This document shows, piece after piece, positions 11,452 through 21,030 of a DNA stretch of 64,000 nt. The position numbers and the translations under genes are program-made. Position 1 is the first letter of the stretch. Every line of letters starts with the position of its first letter. Source of the DNA: Micromonospora avicenniae (GTDB taxonomy: Bacteria > Actinomycetota > Actinomycetes > Mycobacteriales > Micromonosporaceae); contig NZ_FTNF01000009.1 in assembly GCF_900156065.1 (NCBI RefSeq), forward strand, positions 124,001 to 188,000, in the 5' to 3' direction. Below the pieces are notes generated by a model. That model saw only the letters and a program-made list of their open reading frames with translations, was not told the origin of the DNA and searched no databases.

Positions 11452-12140
11452 GATTTCGTCGTTCGCCGGTCGATGACGCCGGCGCCGGGAGGCAGTTCGA
11501 ACGCCGAGCTGTCGATCGTCTCCGAGTACCGGCTCAACGTCACCTCCATCGGCTTGCCGTCGACCTGACCAGTGAAGCTGCCGAGTACGCCGTCCGTGGT
11601 CACGCAGGCGGTGAAGTCGTCGTCGGCCCGGTCGACGTCCACGCAGGTGGCGTGGTACCCGGCCACCGTGGTGTCGTCCTGCTCGATGATCGCCTCGGGG
11701 TCGAGCGCGGCCTCGGTCAACATCCCCACCACGACCGGCGGGGTGAGCAGGCCGCGCCGTTTCGCCTCGGCGAAGACGGCCACCGAGGGCTTGCCTCCGG
11801 TGGCCGGGGGCGCGGCCAGCGTGCACAGCGCACGGCCGCCGGTCATCTCGCACTGGGTGGTCGCCTCGTCGGTGACGGTGAGCTTGCCGCCCGGATAGCT
11901 GTACGCGGAGCGGGCCGGATCCTGCGCCTGGGCGATCGAGGCGCTCTGCCCGCCGGGTAGCTGGTAGTCGGCCGAGTACGTCAGTTCGAGCGCCCGGTCC
12001 AGCCGGACGGCGAGGTCGTTGACCAGATCGGCTCGCCCGACCACCCGTCCGGCATCGTCCAGGGTCTGGCAGCCGGTTACCGTGAGCGACGCGATGACCG
12101 ACACGGCGAGCATCCGAAGTTTGGTCGAGGCGGCGGGCAT
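11448..12140 (-). CDS. Lipoprotein of unknown function
   Basis: 230 residues with a lipoprotein signal (MPAASTKLRML..., lipobox SLTVTGC, Cys near 24). The mature part has paired cysteines (QCEMTGGRALC and ATCVD...FTAC) that may form disulfides. I do not recognise the family beyond a generic actinobacterial secreted lipoprotein. It precedes and overlaps nudC on the same strand and is divergent from eno. Confidence 0.75.
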   Translation of the reverse strand: MPAASTKLRMLAVSVIASLTVTGCQTLDDAGRVVGRADLVNDLAVRLDRALELTYSADYQLPGGQSASIAQAQDPARSAYSYPGGKLTVTDEATTQCEMTGGRALCTLAAPPATGGKPSVAVFAEAKRRGLLTPPVVVGMLTEAALDPEAIIEQDDTTVAGYHATCVDVDRADDDFTACVTTDGVLGSFTGQVDGKPMEVTLSRYSETIDSSAFELPPGAGVIDRRTTKS

Positions 12141-12144
12141 GTGA

Positions 12145-13650
<1,506 letters not shown>

Positions 13651-13675
13651 GACGCGCGAGGCCTCGGGGAGGGGT

Positions 13676-14311
13676 GTGACGATGCAGCAGCGCCGCACAC
13701 CGGGTGGTCAGCGTCCCGCCCGCCGGCCCGGCCAGTCCGGCCGGCCGGGCGGGGCCCGCGCCCGGGGGTCGCTCCGGGAGGTCGGCGTCCGCGCCGAGCC
13801 GAGAGCCGCCGGTCGCGCTCCGGGCGTCGCCCGCGGCGCCGAGGGCGTACGCTCCGCGAGCCGGCCCGCCGCCGCCCGGCGCACCGGTGCCGGCGGTCCG
13901 GTCAAACGGCTCTCCGCACCCCGTCCCCGACGCCTCACCGGGCGGGCCACCGTGCTGTTCGCGGTGTTGATCGCGCTCGCCCTGGCGTACACCTACCCGG
14001 TCCGGGTCTACCTGGACCAGCAGGCCGACATCGAGCGGATGGAGGCTTCGCAGGCGGCCCAGGAGAAGCTGATCGCCGACCTCTCCGAGAAGGCCGCCAA
14101 GTGGCAGGACCCGGCCTTCATCGAGGCCGAGGCGCGGGACCGGTTCTTCATGGGCCGGCCGGGGGAGAAGCTGGTGATCGTGCTCAACGACCCGGAGGGG
14201 GCGGCCCGGGACGCGGGTAAGGCCGGGCCGGGTGCCCCGGCCACACCCGACCCCTGGTACGACACGCTCTGGTCGAGCGTGCGGGCGGCGAACGAGCAGC
14301 CCGCCAAGTGA
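13676..14311 (+). CDS. Septum formation initiator (FtsB/DivIC family)
   Basis: 211 residues. Membrane cell-division protein of the FtsB/DivIC type. The first ~85 residues are Arg/Gly/Ala-rich, basic and probably disordered in the cytosol. A single membrane segment lies near residues 90-110 (VLFAVLIALALAYTYPV). It is followed by a coiled coil (DQQADIERMEASQAAQEKLI) and the conserved WQDPAFIEAEARDRFFMGRPGE box. The GTG 13676 follows GGGAGGGG; ATG 13682 is possible. The stop overlaps the next start by 4 nt. Confidence 0.92.
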   Translation: MTMQQRRTPGGQRPARRPGQSGRPGGARARGSLREVGVRAEPRAAGRAPGVARGAEGVRSASRPAAARRTGAGGPVKRLSAPRPRRLTGRATVLFAVLIALALAYTYPVRVYLDQQADIERMEASQAAQEKLIADLSEKAAKWQDPAFIEAEARDRFFMGRPGEKLVIVLNDPEGAARDAGKAGPGAPATPDPWYDTLWSSVRAANEQPAK

Positions 14312-14901
14312 GCACCGGCCGCACCGAACGAGAGATGGGGATCGTGACTGTCGTACCACCGCAGCAGCCGGCGGCGGATTCCGTACCCCCGCCGCAGCGG
14401 GAACCAGCCACCGAGGCCGACCTGGCGGCGGTGGCCGCCCAGCTCGGACGCCCACCCCGCGGCACGCGGGCGGTGGCACACCGCTGCCCGTGCGGGCTGC
14501 CCGACGTGGTGGAGACGACGCCCAGGCTGGCCGACGGCACCCCGTTCCCGACGCTCTTCTACCTCACCTGCCCGCGGGCGACCGCGGCGTGCAGCCGGCT
14601 GGAGTCGGCCGGGCTGATGAAGGAGATGGCCGATCGGCTGGCGGCCGACCCGGAGCTGGCGGCCCGGTACCGGGCCGCGCACGAGGACTATCTGGCCCGG
14701 CGTGAGGCGATCGGCCACGTGCCGGAGATCGACGGCATCTCCGCCGGTGGGATGCCGGGGCGGGTGAAGTGCCTGCACGTGCACCTGGGCCACGCGCTCG
14801 GCGCGGGGCCCGGGGTGAACCCGTTCGGCGACGAGACGCTGGCGTTGATCGAGCCCTGGTGGACGGCCGGACCCTGCGTGGACGTGCCGGCGGCGGAGTG
14901 A
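14308..14901 (+). CDS. DUF501 domain protein
   Basis: 197 residues. Conserved actinobacterial family of unknown function normally next to divIC and ppx/eno, so a cell-envelope or division-linked role is inferred from context only. The core has HRCPCGLPDVVETTPRL, the invariant TCPRATAACSRLES and GISAGGMPGRVKCLHVHLGHAL, with Cys and His residues that could bind metal. The GTG 14308 overlaps the divIC stop by 4 nt (GTGA). The first ~30 residues are Pro/Gln-rich and may be non-conserved. Confidence 0.9.
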   Translation: MSTGRTEREMGIVTVVPPQQPAADSVPPPQREPATEADLAAVAAQLGRPPRGTRAVAHRCPCGLPDVVETTPRLADGTPFPTLFYLTCPRATAACSRLESAGLMKEMADRLAADPELAARYRAAHEDYLARREAIGHVPEIDGISAGGMPGRVKCLHVHLGHALGAGPGVNPFGDETLALIEPWWTAGPCVDVPAAE

Positions 14902-15416
14902 GCGCGGTGACCGACGACATCGTGGTGCGGCGGGCCCGTACCGGGGACGTACGGGGGATCCGCCGGCTGGTGGACACCTACACCGACGACCGTCGGCTGC
15001 TCAGCAAGGCCACCGTCACCCTCTACGAGGATGTGCAGGAGTTCCGCGTCGCCGTACGGGCCGACGACGCGACGGTGGTCGGCTGCGGCGCACTTCACGT
15101 GATGTGGGAGGACCTCGCCGAGATCCGTACCGTGGCGGTCGACCCGGCGTACCGGGGGTTGAAGCTCGGGCATCGGATCGTCGGCGAGCTGATCGACTCG
15201 GCCCGCGAGCTGGGCGTCGCCCGGATCTTCGTGCTCACCTTCGAGACCCGCTTCTTCGGCTCGTTCGGCTTCACCGAGATCGATGGCGCCCCGGTGCCAC
15301 AGCCGGTCTACGAGCAGCTGCTGCGCTCGTACGACGAGGGCGTCGCGGAGTTCCTCGACCTGGAGCGGGTCAAGCCGAACACCCTCGGCAACACCCGTAT
15401 GCTGCTGCGGCTCTGA
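14898..15416 (+). CDS. argA: Amino-acid N-acetyltransferase (short ArgA type), GNAT
   Basis: 172 residues. Resembles the short, GNAT-only N-acetylglutamate synthase of mycobacteria, first step of arginine synthesis. VRRARTGDVRGIRRLVDTY starts the domain, LYEDVQEFRVA follows, and the acetyl-CoA loop is VDPAYRGLKLGHRIVGELI, near residues 75-95. The C-terminal FETRFFGSFGFTEID is typical. GTG 14898 overlaps the DUF501 stop (GTGA); GTG 14907 is the alternative. Other arginine genes are not nearby, so the substrate rests on sequence resemblance. Confidence 0.82.
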   Translation: MSAVTDDIVVRRARTGDVRGIRRLVDTYTDDRRLLSKATVTLYEDVQEFRVAVRADDATVVGCGALHVMWEDLAEIRTVAVDPAYRGLKLGHRIVGELIDSARELGVARIFVLTFETRFFGSFGFTEIDGAPVPQPVYEQLLRSYDEGVAEFLDLERVKPNTLGNTRMLLRL

Positions 15417-15434
15417 CCGCTGGGCGCGCCCCGC

Positions 15435-16319
15435 TCAGGAGCGGCGCGGGTGGGCGGAGAAGAACTCCCAGATCAGGTCGGTCGCCTTCACTCCGGCGTC
15501 GGCGTCGGCGAGCTGCCCGGCGGTCGCCCCGGGCCACGAGTGGCCCATCTCCGGCAGCGTGTAGACGGTGACGTCGCTGCCGTCGGTGCAGCGGGCGTCC
15601 GTGCGGGTGACTCCCGGCGCTCCAGTGGGCGCGGCCGGCGCCGGCTTGCATCCGAGCCGCCGCTGCCAGGTCTGCACGCCGCTGCGGAACGCGTCGAAGT
15701 ACCGGTCCTGACCGCCGATGAAGGTGATCACCGAGACGGGTTGCTTCGGCACGTAGTCGTCCTGCTGCGCCGAGGGGCCGATGTAGCCGCCGCTGACCAC
15801 GCCGATGGCGGCGAAGACGCCCGCGGCCTCCACCGCGGCGCGGAAGCTCATGTCGCCCCCGTTCGAGATCCCGGTCAGGTAGACCCGGTCGGGGTCGGCG
15901 CCCCAGTTCTTCACCAGCTGCTCGGTGAGGGCGGTCAGGTAGCCGACGTCGTCGGCGGTACCGCAGCAGGTCAGCGCGTTGAAGCCACCGGAGAGCCCGT
16001 CCGGGTACGCGACCAGGACGTTCTCCCGGTCGGCGATGACGTCCAGGCCGATCATCTCCTGCATCGAGCTGCCCTTGCCCGGGTAGTAGTGCAGCGCGAC
16101 GACCACTGCGCTCGGCTTCGCCCGGTCGTACGTCGGCGGGGCGTGCAGCAGGTACGTGCGCTCCTTCCCTCCGTGCGTGAGGGTCAGCCGGTGGTCCCCG
16201 GGCGCCGGTTCCGCTGTCTGGTCAGCGGGTGGCGACTCCGGCGTGGCGGTGCCCCCGTCACACGCGGCACCGGCCAACACGAGGCCCGCCGCCACCGCCA
16301 CCGCCAACACCCGTCGCAT
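15435..16319 (-). CDS. Secreted lipoprotein esterase, PHB-depolymerase/LpqC-like
   Basis: 294 residues with a lipoprotein signal (MRRVLAVAVAAGLVLAGAAC). The alpha/beta-hydrolase fold of the LpqC / polyhydroxybutyrate depolymerase group is shown by LHYYPGKGSSMQEMIGLD, the nucleophile elbow GISNGGDMSF, an Asp in the GGQDRYFDAF region and the terminal His in EMGHSWPG. A CC pair in NALTCCGTAD may form a disulfide. It is probably an extracellular esterase; the substrate is unknown. ATG 16319 is preferred over upstream starts because it opens the signal peptide and GGAAGGGG precedes it. Confidence 0.88.
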   Translation of the reverse strand: MRRVLAVAVAAGLVLAGAACDGGTATPESPPADQTAEPAPGDHRLTLTHGGKERTYLLHAPPTYDRAKPSAVVVALHYYPGKGSSMQEMIGLDVIADRENVLVAYPDGLSGGFNALTCCGTADDVGYLTALTEQLVKNWGADPDRVYLTGISNGGDMSFRAAVEAAGVFAAIGVVSGGYIGPSAQQDDYVPKQPVSVITFIGGQDRYFDAFRSGVQTWQRRLGCKPAPAAPTGAPGVTRTDARCTDGSDVTVYTLPEMGHSWPGATAGQLADADAGVKATDLIWEFFSAHPRRS

Positions 16320-16414
16320 GCCTGCCCCTTCCGCCGCGATCGGCAAACCCTCGGTCACCGGCCGTCACCTGGTCAACCCTTTCGGTCCTGGCCGAAGGCG
16401 GGCAGGCTTCAGGC

Positions 16415-17401
16415 ATGCTTCGCCTACGGCTCCGCCCGGCGGACCTCGGCCGGATCCGCTTCGCCGACCGCCTGCACCCGGTAGGGACGGCGTTGCTGGC
16501 CAGTCAGGCGCTTCGCGGGCCGACGGTCGCCGCGTACGCCCCCGCCCTGGCGGACCGGGCCGCCGAGGCCACCGGTGGTGAAGTCCGGGCCGCCACCGCC
16601 GCGCTGCGGCACCTGCTGCCCGCCCGTGGCCGGCTGCCGGACTTCCTGACCCCGTTCGACGGCCTCGAATCGCTGGAGGCCGGCCTCGACGCGATCCGAT
16701 CCGCGCCGGTACGGCGGATACGGGCGGACGTCGCCGCCGCGTACGCCCACCTGCCGGCCACCCCGCTGCGGCGACGCTTCGCGGCGGCCGATCCGGAGGT
16801 GTTCGATCTGCTCGCGCAGGCGATCCGCACCTGGTTCGACACGGTGCTCGCGCCGCACTGGGCGTACCTGACGTTCGCCCACCGGCACCAGGTGGACACG
16901 GCGGCGCAGCGGTTCGCGTCCACCGGGCTGGACGGTCTGCTCGGCGGGCTGCACCCACTGATCCGCTGGCGGGCACCGGTGCTCGACATCGACACCTGGT
17001 GGAGCGGTGACCTGACCGGTACCGGGTACGGCCTCATCCTGGTGCCGTCCCCGCTGGCCGGCACACGGCCACGGGTGCTGGTGGAGCCGGACCGCCCGGT
17101 CCTGCTGGTCTATCCGGTCGCCATCGGTTCACCGGTGACCGTCGCGCCGCAGGTGGATCCCCTCGTCCGGCTGCTCGGCCGTACCCGGGCCGCTGTGCTG
17201 CGCGGACTCGCCGAGCCGGGCGAACACACCACCACTGCCCTCGCCCGCGCGACCGGGATCAGTCTGGCGTCGGCCTCGGAGCACGCCACCGCCCTGCGGG
17301 CCGCTGGTCTGCTCACCACGGTCCGGGTGGGCGGAACGGTGCGGCACCGGCTGACGTCGTTGGGCACGCACCTGCTGGGCGCGGCGGCGCAGGGGCGGTG
17401 A
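16415..17401 (+). CDS. ArsR-like winged-helix regulator (DUF5937 type)
   Basis: 328 residues. A long N-terminal domain (SALLAS... RRRFAAADPEVFDLL... LIRWRAPVLDID) of the kind found in actinobacterial regulators with a C-terminal ArsR helix-turn-helix. The HTH is near residues 265-320: VLRGLAEPGEHTTTALARAT, then SLASASEHATALRAAGLLTT, RVGGTVRHRLTSLG. ATG 16415 lies 6 nt after CAGGCT, so it may be leaderless. The ligand and target are unknown; it could act on its divergent lipoprotein neighbour. Confidence 0.82.
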   Translation: MLRLRLRPADLGRIRFADRLHPVGTALLASQALRGPTVAAYAPALADRAAEATGGEVRAATAALRHLLPARGRLPDFLTPFDGLESLEAGLDAIRSAPVRRIRADVAAAYAHLPATPLRRRFAAADPEVFDLLAQAIRTWFDTVLAPHWAYLTFAHRHQVDTAAQRFASTGLDGLLGGLHPLIRWRAPVLDIDTWWSGDLTGTGYGLILVPSPLAGTRPRVLVEPDRPVLLVYPVAIGSPVTVAPQVDPLVRLLGRTRAAVLRGLAEPGEHTTTALARATGISLASASEHATALRAAGLLTTVRVGGTVRHRLTSLGTHLLGAAAQGR

Positions 17402-17427
17402 CCACGGCTCGGACCTGATCGCTGTCG

Positions 17428-17433
17428 TAGGGT
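17428..17433 (+). promoter_or_regulatory. -10 box, leaderless ppx
   Basis: TAGGGT with 6 nt to the GTG at 17440 and no ribosome-binding site. Confidence 0.5.
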
Positions 17434-17439
17434 TGCGGC

Positions 17440-18393
17440 GTGACAACGCGCGTGGCCGCCATCGACTGCGGAACCAACTCGATCCGGCTCCTGGTGGCCG
17501 ACCTGCCCGACCCGGCCGCCGGGCCGGACAGCCCGCTCACCGACCTCAGCCGGCGGATGGAGATCGTGCGGCTCGGCCAGGACGTGGACCGCACCGGACG
17601 CCTGGCGCCCGAGGCGATCGAGCGGACCCGGATCGCGTTGGTCGAGTACGCGGCCGAGATCGAGAAGCTCGGGGCCGAACGGGTGCGGATGTGCGCCACT
17701 TCGGCGAGCCGGGACGCCGAGAACGCCGACGAGTTCCGCGCCATGGTGGAGCGGACCCTCGGTGTCCTTCCGGAGGTGGTCAGCGGCGACGAGGAGGCAC
17801 GCCTCTCCTTCACCGGCGCGGTACGCGGGCTGCCCGCCGACGCGAAGGCGCCGTTCCTGGTGGTGGACATCGGCGGTGGCTCCACGGAGTTCGTGGTCGG
17901 CACGCGCGAGGGCGGGGTGCAGGCGGCGGTGTCGATGGACATCGGCTGTGTCCGGATGACCGAGCGGCACCTGCACGGCGATCCGCCGAGCGTGGACGAG
18001 ATCGCCGCCGCGCAGGCCGACATCGCGGTCGCCGTCGAGCGGGCGCTGGAGGTCGTGCCCGGCCGCGAGGCGGCCACCCTGGTCGGGCTCGCCGGTTCGG
18101 TCACCACCGTGGTCGCGATCGCGCAGGGCCTCCAGGCGTACGACCCGGCCCGTATCCACCATGCCCGGGTGTCGTACGAGCAGGTCGCCGAGGTGACCGC
18201 CGACCTGCTCGGCAAGACGCGGGAGCAGCGGCTGGCGATCCCGGTGATGCACCCGGGCCGGGCCGACGTGATCGGGGCCGGCGCGCTGGTGCTCAAGGTG
18301 ATCATGGAGCGGGCCGGGATGCCGTCGGTGGTCGCGTCCGAGCACGACATCCTCGACGGCATCGCCTGGAGCCTCGCACCGAGCGCCGGCTGA
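17440..18393 (+). CDS. ppx: Exopolyphosphatase / GppA family phosphatase
   Basis: 317 residues, the short actinobacterial form. Hydrolyses terminal phosphate from polyphosphate or acts on pppGpp; sequence alone does not tell the two apart. The ASKHA-fold motifs are intact: AAIDCGTNSIRLL (phosphate 1), ATSASRDAEN, GDEEARLSFTGAV, VVDIGGGSTEF (phosphate 2) and GLAGSVTTV. GTG 17440 is supported by the -10 box. Its convergent neighbour is the SDR gene, only 42 bp away. Confidence 0.94.
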   Translation: MTTRVAAIDCGTNSIRLLVADLPDPAAGPDSPLTDLSRRMEIVRLGQDVDRTGRLAPEAIERTRIALVEYAAEIEKLGAERVRMCATSASRDAENADEFRAMVERTLGVLPEVVSGDEEARLSFTGAVRGLPADAKAPFLVVDIGGGSTEFVVGTREGGVQAAVSMDIGCVRMTERHLHGDPPSVDEIAAAQADIAVAVERALEVVPGREAATLVGLAGSVTTVVAIAQGLQAYDPARIHHARVSYEQVAEVTADLLGKTREQRLAIPVMHPGRADVIGAGALVLKVIMERAGMPSVVASEHDILDGIAWSLAPSAG

Positions 18394-18435
18394 CCCGCCG
18401 CCGGCCACGGCGTCGCGCTCGGGCCCCCGCCCGTC

Positions 18436-19284
18436 TCAGGTGGGGAAGCCGGTCGAGCGGCTGATCTCGGCCCACTCCTCGGCTTCCGCGTTGCGCTCCG
18501 CTCCACTGCGCAGTGCGGCCTCGACGGCGTCGGCGCCGAGCAGCAGCCGTCGCGGCGGTGCGTCGTGGCCGACGATGTCGACGATCACCGCCGCCGCGCG
18601 GGCCGGATCGCCGGGTTGCGCCCCGTCGGTCTCCCGCCGCAGTCGGTGCATCCTGCCGACGGAGTCCTGGTAGTCCGCGCCGACGTCGTGCAGCTGCATT
18701 GAGGCGCCCTGCCAGTCGGTGCGGAACGCCCCCGGCTCCACGATGATCACCTTGATCCCGAACGGCGCGGTCTCGTTCGCCAGCACTTCCGAGAAGCCCT
18801 CGACGCCGAACTTCGCGGCCTGGTAGGCCCCCAGGCCGGGACTGCCGCCGACCCGGCCGCCAACCGATGAGACCTGCACGAAGGTGCCGCTGCGTTGTTG
18901 ACGGAGAACCGGCAGCGCCGCCCGCGTCACGTTGACCACGCCGAACAGGTTCGTCTCGATCTGCGCCCGGAAGTCCTCCTCCGGCATCTCCTCGATCGGT
19001 GCGCTGTTGGCGTAACCGGCGTTGTTCACCACCACGTCGAGCCGGCCGAACTGTTCGATCGCGAAGTCGACCGCACGCCGGGCGGCCTCGGGGTTGGTGA
19101 CGTCCAGCGCGAACGGCCGAACCTGCTCGCCGTAGGTCTCGACCAGGCCGTCCAGCTGGGCCGGGGTGCGCGCCGTGGCCACCAGGTGGTCGCCGCTCTC
19201 CAACACGGCCCGAGCCAGGTGCAGACCGAGACCTCGGGAGGCTCCCGTCACCAACCAGGTCCGCCGGTTGTCGCGTGCGTCCAT
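18436..19284 (-). CDS. Short-chain dehydrogenase/reductase
   Basis: 282 residues. Classical SDR with NAD(P)-binding TGASRGLG near residues 13-20, NNAGYANSAP, the catalytic Ser in VQVSSVGG, and the active-site YQAAK. Substrate unknown. The ribosome-binding site decides the start: GAGGAG directly abuts ATG 19290, so ATG 19284, 6 nt downstream, is the better start. The promoter holds a perfect TATAAT inside a large palindrome (19323-19360), so it is likely tightly repressed; the divergent padR gene is the obvious candidate regulator. Confidence 0.93.
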   Translation of the reverse strand: MDARDNRRTWLVTGASRGLGLHLARAVLESGDHLVATARTPAQLDGLVETYGEQVRPFALDVTNPEAARRAVDFAIEQFGRLDVVVNNAGYANSAPIEEMPEEDFRAQIETNLFGVVNVTRAALPVLRQQRSGTFVQVSSVGGRVGGSPGLGAYQAAKFGVEGFSEVLANETAPFGIKVIIVEPGAFRTDWQGASMQLHDVGADYQDSVGRMHRLRRETDGAQPGDPARAAAVIVDIVGHDAPPRRLLLGADAVEAALRSGAERNAEAEEWAEISRSTGFPT

Positions 19285-19322
19285 CGTCATCTCCTCATTG
19301 ACCGGGGTTCCCCCGCACTATG

Positions 19323-19360
19323 CGGAGGGATGCCTCCGATTATATGGAGGCATCCCTCCG
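19323..19360 (-). promoter_or_regulatory. 15-bp perfect inverted repeat with TATAAT in the spacer
   Basis: Arms CGGAGGGATGCCTCC (19323-19337) and GGAGGCATCCCTCCG (19346-19360) flank an 8-bp spacer holding the minus-strand -10 box TATAAT (19339-19344). Each arm is itself GGAGG-N4-CCTCC, as if two operators sit head to tail. A repressor binding here would block the SDR promoter. Confidence 0.75.
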
Positions 19361-19464
19361 GTTGCGGGTGTGAGCGGTGCGGATCACAGGTCGGGAGCGG
19401 TCTTCCCAGTTATTCCGGTTTCGTGCCTGCGCGCCGGCGCTGCGGCTCGCCCACTAGTCTTTCG

Positions 19465-19494
19465 TTGACGGTACTACGTATAGCGGAGTAGTGT
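19465..19494 (+). promoter_or_regulatory. padR promoter with overlapping ACTAC-N10-GTAGT operator
   Basis: TTGACG (19465-19470) and TAGTGT (19489-19494) are 18 nt apart; the GTG at 19502 follows 7 nt later. ACTAC (19473) and GTAGT (19488-19492) form a 20-bp dyad that overlaps the -10 box, consistent with PadR autorepression. Confidence 0.6.
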
Positions 19495-19501
19495 CCGGGG
19501 C

Positions 19502-19834
19502 GTGGACACCACGCAGTTGTTGAAGGGCGTGCTGGATCTCGCCGTGCTCGCCGTGCTCCGCGACGAGGACGGCTACGGCTACGACATCCTCCGCCGGCTC
19601 CGGGAGGCCGGCCTGGAGGAGGTGGGCGACGCGTCGGTCTACGGCACCCTGCGCCGGCTCTTCGCGGCCGGCCTGCTGACCACGTACGTCGTGCCGAGCG
19701 AATCCGGCCCGCACCGCAAGTACTACTCGCTGAACGCGGCCGGGCGGGACCAGTTGGCTCGCTCCGGCAAGCTGTGGCGATCGTTCGCCACCACGATGGA
19801 CGCACTGCTCGACGAACGGGGGGCGGCGGCATGA
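19502..19834 (+). CDS. PadR family transcriptional regulator
   Basis: 110 residues, a minimal PadR protein: winged helix LLKGVLDLAVLAVLRDEDGYGYDI..., recognition and wing segments SVYGTLRRLFAAGLLTTY and GPHRKYYSLNAAGRDQL, then a short dimerisation helix. The gene appears leaderless (no Shine-Dalgarno, -10 box 7 nt upstream). It overlaps the next gene, a HAAS-domain membrane protein, by 4 nt (ATGA); PadR plus HAAS/DUF1700 pairs are a known arrangement. It probably represses itself and may control the divergent SDR gene. Confidence 0.93.
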   Translation: MDTTQLLKGVLDLAVLAVLRDEDGYGYDILRRLREAGLEEVGDASVYGTLRRLFAAGLLTTYVVPSESGPHRKYYSLNAAGRDQLARSGKLWRSFATTMDALLDERGAAA

Positions 19835-20850
19835 CCGTCACGGAGCAGGAGATCGCGGAGTACGTCGGCCGGGTCCGGGCCGCGCTGGCCGACCTGCCGG
19901 CGGCGGTACGCGAGGAGTTGACCGAAGACCTGCCCGAGCACCTGGCCGAGGTGGCCGCGGAGGCCGACGGCTCGTTGCTCGACCGGCTCGGCGCACCCGA
20001 GGCGTACGCCGCCGAGCTGCGGGCCGCCGCCGGTGCTCCCGTGCGGAAGGGGTGGAACCTGGACCAGCGGGTGGCCGCCGTCGCGCGCCGCATCGGGGGT
20101 GGACTCCACACCGTCGACGCCCGGCTCGGCCCGCCGCTGGGATACGCGAGCGCCACCGACTTCCTGCGGCTCCTCCGGCCCGCCTGGTGGGTCCTGCGGG
20201 CCTACCTGGCCGCCATGCTGGTGACCGTGGTGAGCACCGGCGGTTCGCTCGGACTCCTGCCGCGGTTCGGTGGCGAACTGCTCGCCGGCCTCGTGATGCT
20301 CGTCGGGTTCCTGCTCGCATCGATCTGGCTGGGCCGCCGCTCCGCGCGGTTGCGTGGTTGGCGCCGCTGGGCCCTGCACGCCAGCAGCCTCGTCCTCGTC
20401 GTCTTCGGGCTGGCCGGGCTGGCCGACGCCGAGGAGCGGGCGGGCTACTACCCCTACGACCCGATCGCGGTCAACAACCCGTACGAACAGATCCGGGACG
20501 TCTTCGTCTACGACAGCGAGGGGCGCCTGGTGCAGAACGCCCGGCTCTTCGACCAGAACGGCAACCCGATCCGGCTCGGCTACCCGGACTGTCTCGACGA
20601 GCAGGACCCGTACAACGCCAACCCGCTGCTGCGTCCGTACCCGTACTGCCCGGCGCAGGCGCCTTTCGCGCCACGGGCGCCGGTCGGACCCTCGGTGGCG
20701 CCGGTCCTTCCGCCGCTGTCCGGCCCGTCCGGGAGCGCGACCCCGGAGCCGACGACCACCCCGGAGCCGACCATCACCCCGGAGCCGACCGTCGGTACCG
20801 ATCCGGGTGCGACGGCGACCGCGACGCCCACCCCGGGCGCCACCCGTTGA
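19831..20850 (+). CDS. HAAS-domain membrane protein
   Basis: 339 residues. The N-terminus (EYVGRVRAALADLPAAVREEL, DLPEHLAEVAAE, LGAPEAYAAELRAAAG) is a HAAS-type helical domain seen in proteins encoded beside PadR regulators. Three membrane segments follow (WWVLRAYLAAMLVTVVST, LLAGLVMLVGFLLASIWLG, LVLVVFGLAGL). The long tail outside the membrane is Tyr/Asn-rich then Pro/Thr repeats (TPEPTTTPEPTITPEP). Likely senses or responds at the membrane with PadR; the mechanism is not evident from sequence. Confidence 0.85.
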   Translation: MTVTEQEIAEYVGRVRAALADLPAAVREELTEDLPEHLAEVAAEADGSLLDRLGAPEAYAAELRAAAGAPVRKGWNLDQRVAAVARRIGGGLHTVDARLGPPLGYASATDFLRLLRPAWWVLRAYLAAMLVTVVSTGGSLGLLPRFGGELLAGLVMLVGFLLASIWLGRRSARLRGWRRWALHASSLVLVVFGLAGLADAEERAGYYPYDPIAVNNPYEQIRDVFVYDSEGRLVQNARLFDQNGNPIRLGYPDCLDEQDPYNANPLLRPYPYCPAQAPFAPRAPVGPSVAPVLPPLSGPSGSATPEPTTTPEPTITPEPTVGTDPGATATATPTPGATR

Positions 20851-20930
20851 GCGCCGCCGGACTCCTGGTCGCCGTCTGCCCGGTGACCAGGAGTTCCGGC
20901 GTCTGCCGCAAGCTGTGAGCTTGCTGTAAA

Positions 20931-20952
20931 AGCTGAGAAATAGCTGAACGGA
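20931..20952. repeat. 11-bp spaced direct repeat AGCTGA
   Basis: AGCTGAGAAAT and AGCTGAACGGA follow each other at 11-bp spacing, in the 5' region of the next gene. OmpR/PhoP-type regulators bind such direct repeats, but no specific regulator can be named. Confidence 0.3.
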
Positions 20953-21030
20953 TGAGGTTCGAGGGGCGACGGACGACGCCCATGATCGCTAGCGTGTCGT
21001 CTGCTCATTTACCCCCCGGAAGGAACCCCC

